A DNA stretch of 64,000 nucleotides, taken from Gammaproteobacteria bacterium. GTDB lineage: Bacteria > Pseudomonadota > Gammaproteobacteria > Burkholderiales > Nitrosomonadaceae. Under the pieces are notes generated by a model. That model saw only the letters and a list, made by a program, of their open reading frames with translations. It was not told the origin of the DNA and searched no databases. The translations under genes were made by a program, and so were the position numbers. Numbering within the stretch: the stretch's first letter is position 1; each line of letters begins with the position of its first letter. Shown piece after piece: positions 53,789 through 63,485 of the stretch. The stretch covers positions 2,418,001-2,482,000 of the forward strand of contig CP054179.1 in NCBI GenBank assembly GCA_015709615.1. Reading direction: 5' to 3'.

Positions 53789-55456
53789 ATGGTCGCCAGT
53801 GGGGGTTGTTTTATAGTGAATTCGTATGCTTCTTTCGATTTGCTTTCCTGTATCAGCGATTTTGCTGTCTGCATAAATGCGCAGGGCATCATTGAGCAAG
53901 CGTCCAAACCTTCGCAAGTGTTTTTGCAATTGCCAGGAGAGTTGCCGCAGCAACCGATTGGATTGTTCATTCAACCCGAAGATAGGGCGCTGTTTGCTGA
54001 AGCCTGCGAAAAAGCGAGGCAAGGCGGCGCGAAACAAGCTTTTATTTGCCGCCTTCTGCGCCAGCGCGTATTGCCGGTATGGGTTGATTGCTACCTGTAT
54101 TCGCTGCCGCAGGATAAATATCTGGTCGTGGCATTCGATGCCACGCACTGGAAGGATAACGAGAACCGTTTGGTTTACCTCTCCACGCATGATGCTTTGA
54201 CCGGGTTACCGGGTAAAGTCTTGCTCGACGATCGTATTGCGATGAATATTCAGACAGCGCAGCGGGAAAAGTACTCTTTGTCATTGATCGTTTTGAGTCT
54301 GGACGGTTACCGGAAAATTAACGACTTGCTGGGGCACGATGTCGGCAATGAGTTGATCAAAATGGTGGCGGAGCGGTTGCAAAATTGTGTGCGCCGCAGC
54401 GATACGGTGGCGCGCATCAGTGATGACGAGTTTTCCATGATTATGCAGAGTGTGGGGCGGGAAAATGTTGATCCGATCGCCCGGAAAATTTTAACCGCCG
54501 TGCAGCGGTCTTTCCGCATTGGCGAACATACTTTGCATATCAGTGCCAGTCTGGGTGTTGCCATCTATCCGGAGCATGGTGAGAGTGCTCCGTCCTTGTA
54601 CCGAAATGCCGAAATGGCGATGTACCGGGCGAAAGCGCAAGGGAAGAACCATTGCAAGATTTATAGCGATCAGGTCGACGATACCGAGCGCAGCGATTTG
54701 TCGCTGGAATCGGCCATGTACGAAGGTATCGAAAACGGTGAATTCATGCTGCACTATCAGCCGATTTTTTGTACGCAAACCGGTCAATTGAAGGGGGCCG
54801 AAGCGTTGATGCGCTGGCAAAATCCAAGCCGGGGTTTCGTTTCGCCGATGAAGTTTATCCCCTTGGCGGAAAATAGCGGTTTGATAAAAATTCTCGGCAC
54901 CTGGGCTTTACGCAGCGCGTGCTATCAGGCAAAACAATGGCAAAACGCCGGACTTAAGGATTTTTATATCTCCGTGAATGTATCCCCGCGGCAATTCGTG
55001 CAAGAGGATTTTCTGGATATGATCCATAAGGCGTTAGACGAATCCGGCTTATTACCGGGAAACCTGATGCTGGAAATCACCGAGGGTGTGCTAATGGAAA
55101 ATCCGCAGCGTTCCGGGGCGATTTTGACGCAACTGCATGCCGCGGGAGTAAAAATCGCCATCGATGATTTCGGCACCGGCTATTCATCGCTGGCTTATTT
55201 GAAACGATTTCCGCTGTCCGTGCTGAAGATTGATAAGTCTTTTGTGGATGATGTGGTGAACAGTGCGGAAGACATGGCGATCGTGGGCACGATTCTGAGT
55301 TTGGCGGAAGGATTGAATTTGCTGGTGGTTGCCGAAGGCGTGGAAAATGACGCGCAATTAGGTTTCTTGAAACAGGAAGGATGCAACCTGGTGCAAGGAT
55401 ACCTGACGGGCCGACCGGTGCACTCGGAAGTATTTAAAGAGAAGTATATGGCATGA
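53789..55456 (+). CDS. PAS-GGDEF-EAL protein with degenerate GGDEF
   Basis: A 555-residue soluble signalling protein. A PAS domain (about 10-115) precedes a GGDEF-type domain whose signature reads SDDEF (211-215), with the second glycine replaced, so cyclase activity is unlikely. The EAL domain keeps EALMRW (338-340), EITEGVL and DDFGTGYSSL, so it should be a c-di-GMP phosphodiesterase. The start may instead be the GTG at 53816. The stop overlaps the start of the HDOD gene (ATGA), which implies coupled translation. Confidence 0.88.
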   Translation: MVASGGCFIVNSYASFDLLSCISDFAVCINAQGIIEQASKPSQVFLQLPGELPQQPIGLFIQPEDRALFAEACEKARQGGAKQAFICRLLRQRVLPVWVDCYLYSLPQDKYLVVAFDATHWKDNENRLVYLSTHDALTGLPGKVLLDDRIAMNIQTAQREKYSLSLIVLSLDGYRKINDLLGHDVGNELIKMVAERLQNCVRRSDTVARISDDEFSMIMQSVGRENVDPIARKILTAVQRSFRIGEHTLHISASLGVAIYPEHGESAPSLYRNAEMAMYRAKAQGKNHCKIYSDQVDDTERSDLSLESAMYEGIENGEFMLHYQPIFCTQTGQLKGAEALMRWQNPSRGFVSPMKFIPLAENSGLIKILGTWALRSACYQAKQWQNAGLKDFYISVNVSPRQFVQEDFLDMIHKALDESGLLPGNLMLEITEGVLMENPQRSGAILTQLHAAGVKIAIDDFGTGYSSLAYLKRFPLSVLKIDKSFVDDVVNSAEDMAIVGTILSLAEGLNLLVVAEGVENDAQLGFLKQEGCNLVQGYLTGRPVHSEVFKEKYMA

Positions 55457-56883
55457 CGGTATCCGCTCCGATGCTTGATGAGAACAGTAAAGAACAGTTT
55501 TGCGCCGTGCTGGCCAAACGCATGAGCGAGAAAGGCAGTTTTCCGGCTTTCTCGGCGTCTGTTCAGCACCTGGATGAATTGATGCACGATGAGAATAAAA
55601 ATATCGCGGATATCACGCGTGTCATTCTGAATGATTTTACCCTGACGCAGAAAGTGATCCGTTTGGCCAACTCGGTCATGTATTCCGGAATCGGCGGGGA
55701 GATTACCACTATCACCCAAGCTGCCGTCGTACTGGGAATAGACACCATCGCCCATATCACCCTCAGCATCCGTTTCATCGATACGCTTTCCGCTTCTGCG
55801 CCGGCTTCGGAGGAGGCGCGCAGGGAATTGGCAAAAGCGGTATTGGCCGGAAATATCGTGCGCAATGTGGTGACAAAATTAAATATGATCAACGGCGAAG
55901 AAGCGGTCGTTGGCGCCTTGCTGCACCATCTGGGCCGTCTCATGCTGGTATTTTATTTTCCTGTTGAATGGTTGCAAATTCAGAAAATTGCGCAAAACGA
56001 TGTGCTGAATGAAAACGATGCAGCGCAGCAAGTTATCGGTGCAACGATCGATGAAATTTCTCAGGAAATCGCCAAGAGTTGGCATTTGCCCAAGAAAATA
56101 GCCCATTGCATGGCCAGTTCGGCCACCTTCGCGGAAATCAGCATACCGGGGTCGTCCGACTGGCTTAAGGTGATGGCTAATTTTGCCAGCGGAGTCGTCT
56201 TGTTATTGGCTCGTCAAAGCAACGACGATGATTTGCAACAGTATGTTTCACGTTATAGCGAATCGTTGTTGATTTCCGCTGAGGATCTTATTGAGTCGAT
56301 TGATTTGGCGCGGCAGACGACGCGCGAGTTTTCCGGTAATTCGGAAAGCGGGAAGTCTATCGGCAAGCCCTATGATTCGCGCGAGCGTCTGGCGGTCAGT
56401 GTGCGTGAACTCAGAATGGCGCTGGCGCAGGGAATCGACTTCAATATTGCATTGAGCATGATTCTTGAATCATTGTACGCCAGCATGGGCTTTAATCGCG
56501 TGATTACTTTTTTTCGTGACGCCGGTATGTTCAAGGCCAAAGTCGGGTTTGGCAGCGGAGCGCCGGAGGTGTTACCCGGCCTGGTTTTTCCTGAAACTTA
56601 TGCAACCGATGTGTTTCATTTGTCGCTCGCCAATAAAGCGGACGTATTTATTCAGGATGTCGCTGCTACACAATCGTCTGCGAGTATACCGGCATGGCTA
56701 AGGGCGGCTTTACCGGATGTCGACGCTTTTATTCTGCTGCCGCTGGTTTTTAACGGCAAGGCTATCGGTTTGATCTACGCTGATTGGTGTGCGGGAGCAA
56801 CCAGTCAGATCGAACCGAGCGAACTCTCATCGATGGGTATGCTGCGGGATTACTTGATGAGAGCCTTGATTAAAAGAAAATAA
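55453..56883 (+). CDS. HDOD-domain signalling protein, copy 1
   Basis: A 476-residue protein. The HDOD domain (about 30-230) is related to HD phosphohydrolases but lacks their metal ligands; LNDFTLTQKVIRLANSVMY is its typical opening and LLHHLGRLMLVFYFP its middle. The C-terminal third (about 320-476) resembles a GAF domain (ILESLYASMGFNRVITFFRD). Such proteins scaffold signal pathways rather than catalyse. It overlaps the EAL gene by 4 bp and has a paralogue 330 bp downstream. Confidence 0.85.
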   Translation: MTVSAPMLDENSKEQFCAVLAKRMSEKGSFPAFSASVQHLDELMHDENKNIADITRVILNDFTLTQKVIRLANSVMYSGIGGEITTITQAAVVLGIDTIAHITLSIRFIDTLSASAPASEEARRELAKAVLAGNIVRNVVTKLNMINGEEAVVGALLHHLGRLMLVFYFPVEWLQIQKIAQNDVLNENDAAQQVIGATIDEISQEIAKSWHLPKKIAHCMASSATFAEISIPGSSDWLKVMANFASGVVLLLARQSNDDDLQQYVSRYSESLLISAEDLIESIDLARQTTREFSGNSESGKSIGKPYDSRERLAVSVRELRMALAQGIDFNIALSMILESLYASMGFNRVITFFRDAGMFKAKVGFGSGAPEVLPGLVFPETYATDVFHLSLANKADVFIQDVAATQSSASIPAWLRAALPDVDAFILLPLVFNGKAIGLIYADWCAGATSQIEPSELSSMGMLRDYLMRALIKRK

Positions 56884-57212
56884 CGGATCGATTTGATTCC
56901 TCCCTCGCCTATTTTGGCCACATAAAAAGTCGTACCGGAAATCAATGCCGGTCAAAAAGCAAGTCCGCATTTTGTCAGTATTTTCTGATAATGAAAATTT
57001 AAGTTCATCACTTTCCGGCTCAAGTTAATCGATTATTTTTCGTTAACACAACATCGATTAATTTAATACACACGCTGGTTTCAAGTATTTTGATAAGAAA
57101 GCATCACTCGATAAATTCTACAGTGGGGGTTGTAGGAATTATTCGTGGGGGGCTGCAAAATACGGGCTTGATAAACCGGAAGATTCTGAATCTCTGACGG
57201 ACTTCACAAAGC
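56884..57212. other. 329-bp gap without a gene
   Basis: AT-rich sequence between the two HDOD genes. The 13-mer CAGTGGGGGTTGT at 57121-57133 is also present at 53797-53809, just before the EAL gene. I see no ORF, terminator or clear promoter. Confidence 0.4.
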
Positions 57213-58637
57213 ATGACAACATTAACCTCAACTTCAACATTTGAGCTCAGCAAGGCTAATTTTTTTACACTACTCGAAAGAAGAATCAATGAAAAGGGTG
57301 ATTTCCCTGCATTATCCAAATCGATTCAGAACCTCAGGCAATTCATACACGACGAGGAAAGGAATATCGCCGGTATCGCCAATGCCATCTTAAGCGATTT
57401 CACGCTAACCCAGAAAATCATCAAACTGGCTAATTCTGGCCTTTACGTCGAAGCCGACCGGGAAATTACCACGATTTCCCATGCTGTCGCAGTGCTCGGA
57501 CTGGATACGATTACCAGCATTGCGCTCAATGTGCGCACCATCGATACGCCAGCGGCGGCAAAAACAGAATCGAGCGCGGTGTGCGCCGAGCTGGAAAAAG
57601 CAATTTTAGCGAGCGATATTGCCAAAAGTATCGTATCGAAATCGAATGTCGCTAATGGAGAAGAGGCGGTTGTTTGCACGCAATTGCACCATCTCGGGCG
57701 TTTGATTCTGGTTTTTTATTTTCCCGAGGAATGGTCAAGAATCCAGCAACTTTCCGGCGGCGATCATGGGCGTGAAAATAGTGCCGCACTGGAGATTATC
57801 GGTATGACCATCGATGAAATTTCAAACGACATCGCCAGGAATTGGCAGTTGCCGGAGAAAATATCCGGCACCGTAACCGATCCGTCGCCGCTCAGTCATA
57901 TCAATGGATTGGGTTCCGCCGGCTGGGTGAAAATGATGGCCGGTTTCTCGAGAAGAATGGCGGCGCTGTTAGTGAAAAATATCAGTCCGCAAAGTCTGAA
58001 AAATTTCATTTCACACCATAGCGAAGCGCTCCTGATCCCGCATGAGGTGATCTGGCGATCGATCGAATCGATCCAGAATAAAACCGGTAAATCCGCCGCT
58101 CATTTCGATGTGGAAAAAGCGGATGACGTGTGGGACAAACCCCGCAAGCGAATTGCAGTCGGCCTGCTGGAACTGAGTATTGCGCTAGGCCGGGGAATCG
58201 ATTTTAAAAGCGCGCTCAATATTGCGCTGGAAACGATCCATGACAGCATGCGGTTTAACCGGGTGATTGTTTTTTTCCGCGATGGCGAAGAATTTAAGGC
58301 CGGACTGTACTTCGGCAATCTCAATCCGGAAAAAATGGCGGATCTTTACTTCTCCAGACAATACACGGCCGATGTATTTCACTTGTCGCTGACGCAGAAA
58401 GCCGATGTGTTTATCCAGGATGTGACCTTGAGCAGGGAAACCACGATACCCATTTGGTTCAGAAAAACGCTGCCGGATGCCAATGCTTTCATTTTGCTGC
58501 CACTGGTCTTCAATAACAGCACCATCGGCATAATATATGCCGATTGGCGAGCCGGGCAGACGCGCGTGATCAAGCCGCGGGAATTTTCTTCACTCGTCAT
58601 GCTCAGAGATTATTTGATGAAAGCCTTGATGAAGTAA
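57213..58637 (+). CDS. HDOD-domain signalling protein, copy 2
   Basis: A 474-residue paralogue of the protein at 55453, aligned over its whole length, with the same two-part plan (ILSDFTLTQKIIKLANSGLY; TQLHHLGRLILVFYFPEEW; then ETIHDSMRFNRVIVFFRD). Identity looks near one half, so the duplication is old. No ribosome site of quality precedes the ATG. Both copies may respond to the adjacent c-di-GMP enzyme or to one another. Function unknown beyond family. Confidence 0.83.
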   Translation: MTTLTSTSTFELSKANFFTLLERRINEKGDFPALSKSIQNLRQFIHDEERNIAGIANAILSDFTLTQKIIKLANSGLYVEADREITTISHAVAVLGLDTITSIALNVRTIDTPAAAKTESSAVCAELEKAILASDIAKSIVSKSNVANGEEAVVCTQLHHLGRLILVFYFPEEWSRIQQLSGGDHGRENSAALEIIGMTIDEISNDIARNWQLPEKISGTVTDPSPLSHINGLGSAGWVKMMAGFSRRMAALLVKNISPQSLKNFISHHSEALLIPHEVIWRSIESIQNKTGKSAAHFDVEKADDVWDKPRKRIAVGLLELSIALGRGIDFKSALNIALETIHDSMRFNRVIVFFRDGEEFKAGLYFGNLNPEKMADLYFSRQYTADVFHLSLTQKADVFIQDVTLSRETTIPIWFRKTLPDANAFILLPLVFNNSTIGIIYADWRAGQTRVIKPREFSSLVMLRDYLMKALMK

Positions 58638-58759
58638 GTCGGTCAGCCGGCGGAAATCACCGCATTAGCGCCGTGGCTCGTCACAGAAGTGCGCCAGTCA
58701 TCTTCCTTGCACTATAATCCCGTACTTGCCAAAACAAATACAGAGGAAGGAAACGTTTC

Positions 58760-59236
58760 ATGAGTGCTATTTGGTTCAAAGACTACACGGTCGAGTATCT
58801 GGAAGGATTGCGCAACGCCAACATGGGCGAGCATATCGGCATTCAATTCACCGAACTCGGGCCGGATTTTCTCAAAGGGCGCATGCCGGTCGACAAGCGC
58901 ACCACGCAACCGTTCGGCATCTTGCACGGCGGCGCCAGCTGTGTGCTGTCGGAAACGCTCGGCAGCGTATCCGGCTGGATGACCATCGACCCGGAAAAAT
59001 ACCGCGCAGTCGGGCTGGAGTTGAATATCAATCATATCCGTGCAGTGACCCAAGGTCATGTCATCGGCATTTGCACGCCATTGCACACCGGCCGCCGCAC
59101 CCAAGTTTGGCAGACGGACATTGTCGAGGAAGCGACCGGCAAACGTGTGGCGATTTCGCGTTTAACATTGGCGATCATTGATCAAGGCACGCTCAGCGCG
59201 CAGAAGGAACATGTAATCGTCGGCAGAGGCGAGTAG
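58760..59236 (+). CDS. Hotdog-fold acyl-CoA thioesterase (PaaI/YdiI-like)
   Basis: A 158-residue hotdog thioesterase. The signature is TQPFGILHGGASCVLSETLGS, in which HGG and the following Glu are the catalytic region; VGLELNINHIRAV is the hallmark second strand. YdiI-type enzymes release acids from aryl or acyl-CoA; the E. coli member acts in menaquinone synthesis, but this one may serve the beta-oxidation enzymes. AGGAAGGAA precedes the ATG. A strong terminator follows. Confidence 0.88.
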   Translation: MSAIWFKDYTVEYLEGLRNANMGEHIGIQFTELGPDFLKGRMPVDKRTTQPFGILHGGASCVLSETLGSVSGWMTIDPEKYRAVGLELNINHIRAVTQGHVIGICTPLHTGRRTQVWQTDIVEEATGKRVAISRLTLAIIDQGTLSAQKEHVIVGRGE

Positions 59237-59273
59237 AGCACTATTCAACCTGATTCCGGCTGTGTTGTTAGAT

Positions 59274-59310
59274 AAAAACCCCCTCAGGCTTGCAGCATGA
59301 GGGGGTTTTT
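59274..59310. terminator. Strong bidirectional rho-independent terminator
   Basis: AAAAACCCCCTCA pairs with TGAGGGGGTTTTT across an 11-nt loop. Both strands end in a U-run, so it serves the thioesterase and the convergent membrane-protein gene. Confidence 0.93.
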
Positions 59311-59354
59311 AATGAGGAAGATAACTGCGGAATCCGAGAGGATAGGCTTAAATG

Positions 59355-59777
59355 TTATGACTGGTTACTGGTGTCTTTGTTTTTGCTCGTGTCCGCAGTA
59401 GCCGGAGTTTCCGTTTTTTGCGCAATGCTATCGGGAGCAGCCGTCTCAGTAGAAGCAACACGGGCAGGTTCTCTGCCGCTATCAGTATGATCATCCTTGC
59501 CTTTACTGTTCCACATGAAATAAGCTGCGCCCATGGTCACCACCACAACCGGCAACGTGATGAAAACCAGCAGCGCGTACTCCACCGTGATGTCAGCACC
59601 CGCCGGCAGCGGTCTGGTAACGACCATGTAGGCATGCCCGAATGCAACGCCGTAAACCGGGATCAATGCCGCCATGTAGCGATTGGTGATCAACGGCCGC
59701 ACCGTCAGCATGTTCAGGACATTCAACGCGTAGTATCCAATGAAGTACACAAAAATATAAAAGAAAATAGCGCCCAT
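59355..59777 (-). CDS. Small membrane protein with disordered tail
   Basis: A 140-residue protein with three hydrophobic segments (about 4-24, 38-55 and 70-90; FFYIFVYFIGYYALNVLNML and LLVFITLPVVVVTMGAAYFMW). They are followed by ~50 polar residues (KGKDDHTDSGREPARVAST...) that are likely unfolded. AAGGA precedes the ATG. No family recognised. It is alone and convergent with the thioesterase. Confidence 0.65.
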   Translation of the reverse strand: MGAIFFYIFVYFIGYYALNVLNMLTVRPLITNRYMAALIPVYGVAFGHAYMVVTRPLPAGADITVEYALLVFITLPVVVVTMGAAYFMWNSKGKDDHTDSGREPARVASTETAAPDSIAQKTETPATADTSKNKDTSNQS

Positions 59778-60046
59778 CGTTTTTCCTTATTGATTTGGTT
59801 TATCGGTGATAAAAACCGGAAGTCCTAAGGAGACCGGAATATTCGGGCTTATGATACACAGATCGCCACGAAAATTGTACTGACAGCGGAGAGGTTAAGT
59901 TCAAGGGGCGCTGAATGATCCGTCGAGCAAGATGAAATGCCTGAATTCGAGGTGGATGGAACAAAGACAGATGAGGTCTATCATTCGGGGAGGCGAATTT
60001 CCCGGCGCCGGGTAATACAGCAGATCGCTTGTGCAGGCAATCGTTT

Positions 60047-60193
60047 AAGGAGGCGCTGATTAATTGACTGCACGAGCGAATCGCTTTGTTGCGCGGTACT
60101 CACTCCATCGCCGATCTAATTGATATGTCTCGGTTGTGGCGTTCCGTATGCCTCGCCTTTCATCACGTTTGTCAAATTAATCAGCGCTTCCTT
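60047..60193. repeat. ~147-bp palindromic element, copy C
   Basis: The left end AAGGAGGCGCTGATTAATT is nearly the exact inverse complement of the right end AATTAATCAGCGCTTCCTT (one mismatch), so this is the best-preserved copy. The interior agrees with copies A and B. The flanking 59830-60046 and 60194-60424 stretches contain no gene, only the terminator-like hairpin at 60269. Confidence 0.85.
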
Positions 60194-60268
60194 AGCACCC
60201 CTTTCGTTCTCACAAATCCTTCACATTTGCCGTGCTAGACTGCCTTCGTATCTTCCTGAATGTTAATT

Positions 60269-60299
60269 AATCAACGTTCTTTCGAGCGTTGATTTTTTT
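60269..60299 (+). terminator. Rho-independent terminator without an upstream gene
   Basis: AATCAACG pairs with CGTTGATT across a 10-nt loop and is followed by seven T. No gene on this strand lies within the preceding 1 kb, so it may close a small RNA, end a read-through message, or protect the DUF3422 gene. Confidence 0.6.
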
Positions 60300-60424
60300 G
60301 CTCATCAACGCCCGGTTTCTGCTTTTTTAAACCCCCTTCTCAACGGCTGTGAGAAAAGTTTCATCTTGCCGATCCTGAAAATTCGGTATGCTAACCCCCT
60401 GATGATATTTTGCGGGCTATATTT

Positions 60425-61780
60425 ATGGATTCTCCCACTACATTGACTGCCGTTGCGGCTGAGCCGGGCGCGCTGGCCAAGGAAAAATTACTAAGCATTC
60501 CGGATTACGCGGAGCGGCAGGACCTGCATGCGGAATTAAACGCGGTGGCATACGAGTTGCTGGCGCCGCCGTTCGAGTTGTCGCACCTGGTTTTATTGTC
60601 GGAGCGTGATTATGTCGATCAGGAACGGCGGCTGGTGGGTGAATTATGCGCGCGTTACGGCATCACGCCGCCGAATGCACACGAAAGCGATTTTAGCGCC
60701 GATTGCGGCGAGTTTCGGTTGCGCTGGGAGCGGCATACCGAATATTCGACGTATACCGTTTATCGCGCCAAGCCGTTTGAAACCCCATTCGCCTATCCAC
60801 CGGTCACCTACGTGCCGCAGGATTGGCTGGCGCGTTTGCCGGGCGAATTGCTGGTGGCGACGCATATCGCGCTGGAAGACCGGGCGCGCCCCAAACGCAG
60901 CTTGCACGAGCTGGTGAACTTATTCGCTTCCGGCACGGTGATCGGTTCCAAGGTGGCGGGCGGGGCGGCCAGTGTTTGGAGCGATAATCAAATTCACGCC
61001 GATAATTTCGGCCGTATTCTGATCCACGACGACAATTTGCGCAGCCGCCAAGTCGGGCGGCTGGTGCAGCGTTTGCTGGAAATCGAAACCTACCGCATGC
61101 TGGCGATGCTGCCGCTGCCGACCACCCGTAAGATCATTCCGCAACTGGCGCGCGCCGATCAGCGCTTGGCCGAGCTGACCGCAAACCATGTGCAACTGAC
61201 CTGCATCGAAGACGAACAACGCTTGCTCAATGAATTGACGCAACTGGCGGCGGAAACTGAGCGCTTGTCGGCGCTGACCAGCCATCGTTTCAATGCATCC
61301 AGGGCTTATTACGATATCGTCAAGTTGCGCATCACCGAATTGCGCGAGGAACGTATCGAAGGGTTGCAGATGCTGCAGGAATTCATGATTCAGCGGCTAT
61401 CGTCGGCGATGGGCACGTGCGAACTGGTGCACACCAAGCTGGAAACGCTGTCGACCCGTTTGGGGCGGGCGTCGGCATTGCTGCGCACCCGCGTCGACTT
61501 GTCGATGGAAGGACAGATTCGCGACTTGCTGAAATCCATGGACAGCCGCGCACACGTGCAACTGCGCATGCAGGAAACGGTGGAAGGTTTGTCCGTGGTG
61601 GTGTTGAGCTACTATCTGCTGGGCATTGTCGGTTACGGGCTGAAAGCGCTGAAAGCCGCTGGGCAGGATATCAACGTCGAACTGTTGACCGGTATCGCGA
61701 TTCCTTTTGTCGTGATCGCGGTGTATTTCGTCGTGCGCGGCGTGCGTTCGGTGATCGGCAAATTGCACCGGGAAAAGTGA
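60425..61780 (+). CDS. DUF3422-family membrane protein
   Basis: A 451-residue DUF3422 protein. The N-terminal ~200 residues are a mixed domain (HAELNAVAYELLAPPFELSHLV, GTVIGSKVAGGAASVWSDNQ), the middle is a long coiled coil (about 220-340), and the end has two membrane helices (LSVVVLSYYLLGIVGYGLKAL and LLTGIAIPFVVIAVYFVVRG). The topology resembles a CorA-like or sensor arrangement, but the function is unknown. I chose the ATG at 60425; a TTG at 60410 is in frame. Confidence 0.82.
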   Translation: MDSPTTLTAVAAEPGALAKEKLLSIPDYAERQDLHAELNAVAYELLAPPFELSHLVLLSERDYVDQERRLVGELCARYGITPPNAHESDFSADCGEFRLRWERHTEYSTYTVYRAKPFETPFAYPPVTYVPQDWLARLPGELLVATHIALEDRARPKRSLHELVNLFASGTVIGSKVAGGAASVWSDNQIHADNFGRILIHDDNLRSRQVGRLVQRLLEIETYRMLAMLPLPTTRKIIPQLARADQRLAELTANHVQLTCIEDEQRLLNELTQLAAETERLSALTSHRFNASRAYYDIVKLRITELREERIEGLQMLQEFMIQRLSSAMGTCELVHTKLETLSTRLGRASALLRTRVDLSMEGQIRDLLKSMDSRAHVQLRMQETVEGLSVVVLSYYLLGIVGYGLKALKAAGQDINVELLTGIAIPFVVIAVYFVVRGVRSVIGKLHREK

Positions 61781-61801
61781 CCGGCGCGAATTTGCCTGAT
61801 G

Positions 61802-63181
61802 CTAACACTCGGTAATACTGACCGCCAATCCGCCGAGCGATGTTTCCTTATATTTCACCGACATTTCCAATCCGGTTTGTTTCATCGCCGCGATACAGTT
61901 ATCGAGCGACATGAAGTGCTGGCCGTCGCCACGAATTGCCAGTGATGCTGCGGTGTAAGCCTTGATGGCGCCGAAACCGTTGCGTTCGATGCACGGCACC
62001 TGCACCAGACTGCCGACCGGGTCGCAAGTCATGCCCAGATGATGTTCGAGCGCGATCTCCGCCGCGTTTTCGATTTGCGGCGTGGTGCCGCCCTTGATCG
62101 CGCACAAACCGGCTGCCGCCATCGCGGAGGCGGATCCAACTTCGCCCTGGCAACCCACTTCAGCACCGGAAATCGAGCTGTTGTGCTTGATCAGTCCGCC
62201 GATTGCACCCGCCACCAGCAGGAAATCGCGTACTTGTTGCGGCGTTGCCCCTTCGTGCTTGACCGCGTAATAAATCACCGCCGGAATGACGCCCGCAGCA
62301 CCGTTGGTCGGTGCGGTGACCACCATGTGACCGGCGGCGTTTTCCTCGTTGACCGCCATTGCGTAAGCGCACAGCCAGTCGTTCAAGTTGGCTTTTTGCG
62401 GATTGCTCTGTAATTGCAGAAACAGCGCATGCGCGCGGCGTTTAATATTGAGCCCGCCGGGTAACCGGCCCTCCGCCACCAGACCTTTTTCCAGACAGGT
62501 GCGCATGGCGTCCCAGATAGCGTCCAGGCCGTCGTTCAATGCGGTTTCACTCATGCGTTCGAGCTCGTTGCTGCGTTTCATCGCAGCCACCGATAATCCG
62601 CTGTCAGCGGACATTTTCATCATTTGGTTGGCGCAATCGAATGGGAATCCGCAGGAACTGGTCGCTTCCATTTTGATCGGCGCAACGATCTGGCCGATTT
62701 CCTGCAATGTGGAAATGAATCCGCCACCGATCGAGAAGTAAGTTTCCGTCAGCAATGTTTTGCCGGTTCCGTCGAGCAACTGAAAAATCATGCCGTTGGG
62801 ATGCTCCGGCAATGGATCGCCACGATCGAAAATGATGTCTTCGGCGGGATTGAAATGAACGGTGACCGATTCGTTGATCTGCAAGGTTTGTTGTTGCCAA
62901 AGCTTCTGAAACAGTTCGTTGACATTCAGTTTGGCCAGACCCTGCGGGGTGTATTCGTTCATGCCTAGAGTCACCGCGCGGTCGGTGGCGTGCCCCTTGC
63001 CGGTAAACGCCAGCGATCCGCGCAATGTGCAGCGCACCTGCAGGAATGGCGGGAGTGCATGATTGGTGACAAAAGCCTGAATGCGGCCGCGAAAATCCTT
63101 GGCTGCAACCATGGGACCCATGGTGTGTGAACTGGATGGGCCGATACCGATTTTGAAAAGATCAAGAACACTGATAAACAT
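61802..63181 (-). CDS. sdaA: L-serine dehydratase (iron-sulfur type)
   Basis: About 459 residues. It deaminates L-serine to pyruvate and ammonia using a [4Fe-4S] cluster, without PLP. The start FISVLDLFKIGIGPSSSHTMGPM is the family N-terminus. The cluster cysteines lie in GCQGEVGSASAMAAAGL, GMTCDPVGSLVQVPCIERN and an earlier SCGFP. The ATG at 63181 fits the family; a longer reading to 63316 adds an unrelated leader. It appears monocistronic and convergent with DUF3422. Confidence 0.93.
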   Translation of the reverse strand: MFISVLDLFKIGIGPSSSHTMGPMVAAKDFRGRIQAFVTNHALPPFLQVRCTLRGSLAFTGKGHATDRAVTLGMNEYTPQGLAKLNVNELFQKLWQQQTLQINESVTVHFNPAEDIIFDRGDPLPEHPNGMIFQLLDGTGKTLLTETYFSIGGGFISTLQEIGQIVAPIKMEATSSCGFPFDCANQMMKMSADSGLSVAAMKRSNELERMSETALNDGLDAIWDAMRTCLEKGLVAEGRLPGGLNIKRRAHALFLQLQSNPQKANLNDWLCAYAMAVNEENAAGHMVVTAPTNGAAGVIPAVIYYAVKHEGATPQQVRDFLLVAGAIGGLIKHNSSISGAEVGCQGEVGSASAMAAAGLCAIKGGTTPQIENAAEIALEHHLGMTCDPVGSLVQVPCIERNGFGAIKAYTAASLAIRGDGQHFMSLDNCIAAMKQTGLEMSVKYKETSLGGLAVSITEC

Positions 63182-63372
63182 TAAATTGCCTGTGAAAATT
63201 CGAAATTTTAGAGAGTTTCCGGGTGATGTTCCGTGGAATAAATGCGCTGAAAATGAGTGCGTGATTAGTATGCTATATGTCTTGCACCGACTCAACAAAT
63301 TTTTGCTGAAAGCCAAGGTGGAATTGCTTGCCGGGCAATTTGCATTCGGTCATTGTTAGCGTGTGAGGGGTC

Positions 63373-63400
63373 TTGCATTTCATCAAGAAATTGGTATAAT
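63373..63400 (+). promoter_or_regulatory. Sigma70 promoter of bfd
   Basis: TTGCAT (63373-63378), a 16-bp spacer, and a perfect TATAAT (63395-63400). The Fur-box-like repeat directly follows the -10 box. Confidence 0.75.
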
Positions 63401-63401
63401 T

Positions 63402-63430
63402 AAGAATCATTCTCATTACTAATGATTCTT
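63402..63430. promoter_or_regulatory. Fur-box-like operator of bfd
   Basis: AAGAATCATT and AATGATTCTT form a perfect 10-bp inverted repeat around CTCATTACT. The sequence fits the Fur consensus pattern of GATAAT-type hexamers, in an inverted arrangement that covers the transcription start. Iron-bound Fur would block the promoter. Confidence 0.75.
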
Positions 63431-63485
63431 AGATCATTATTTTTAAGATAATAATTTTTGAAATAGAGATCGCAAGGTATTCAAA

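Noticed and set aside
53797..57133. c-di-GMP riboswitch before the signalling genes
   Set aside because: The conserved core of known GEMM riboswitches is absent; only a 13-mer is shared.
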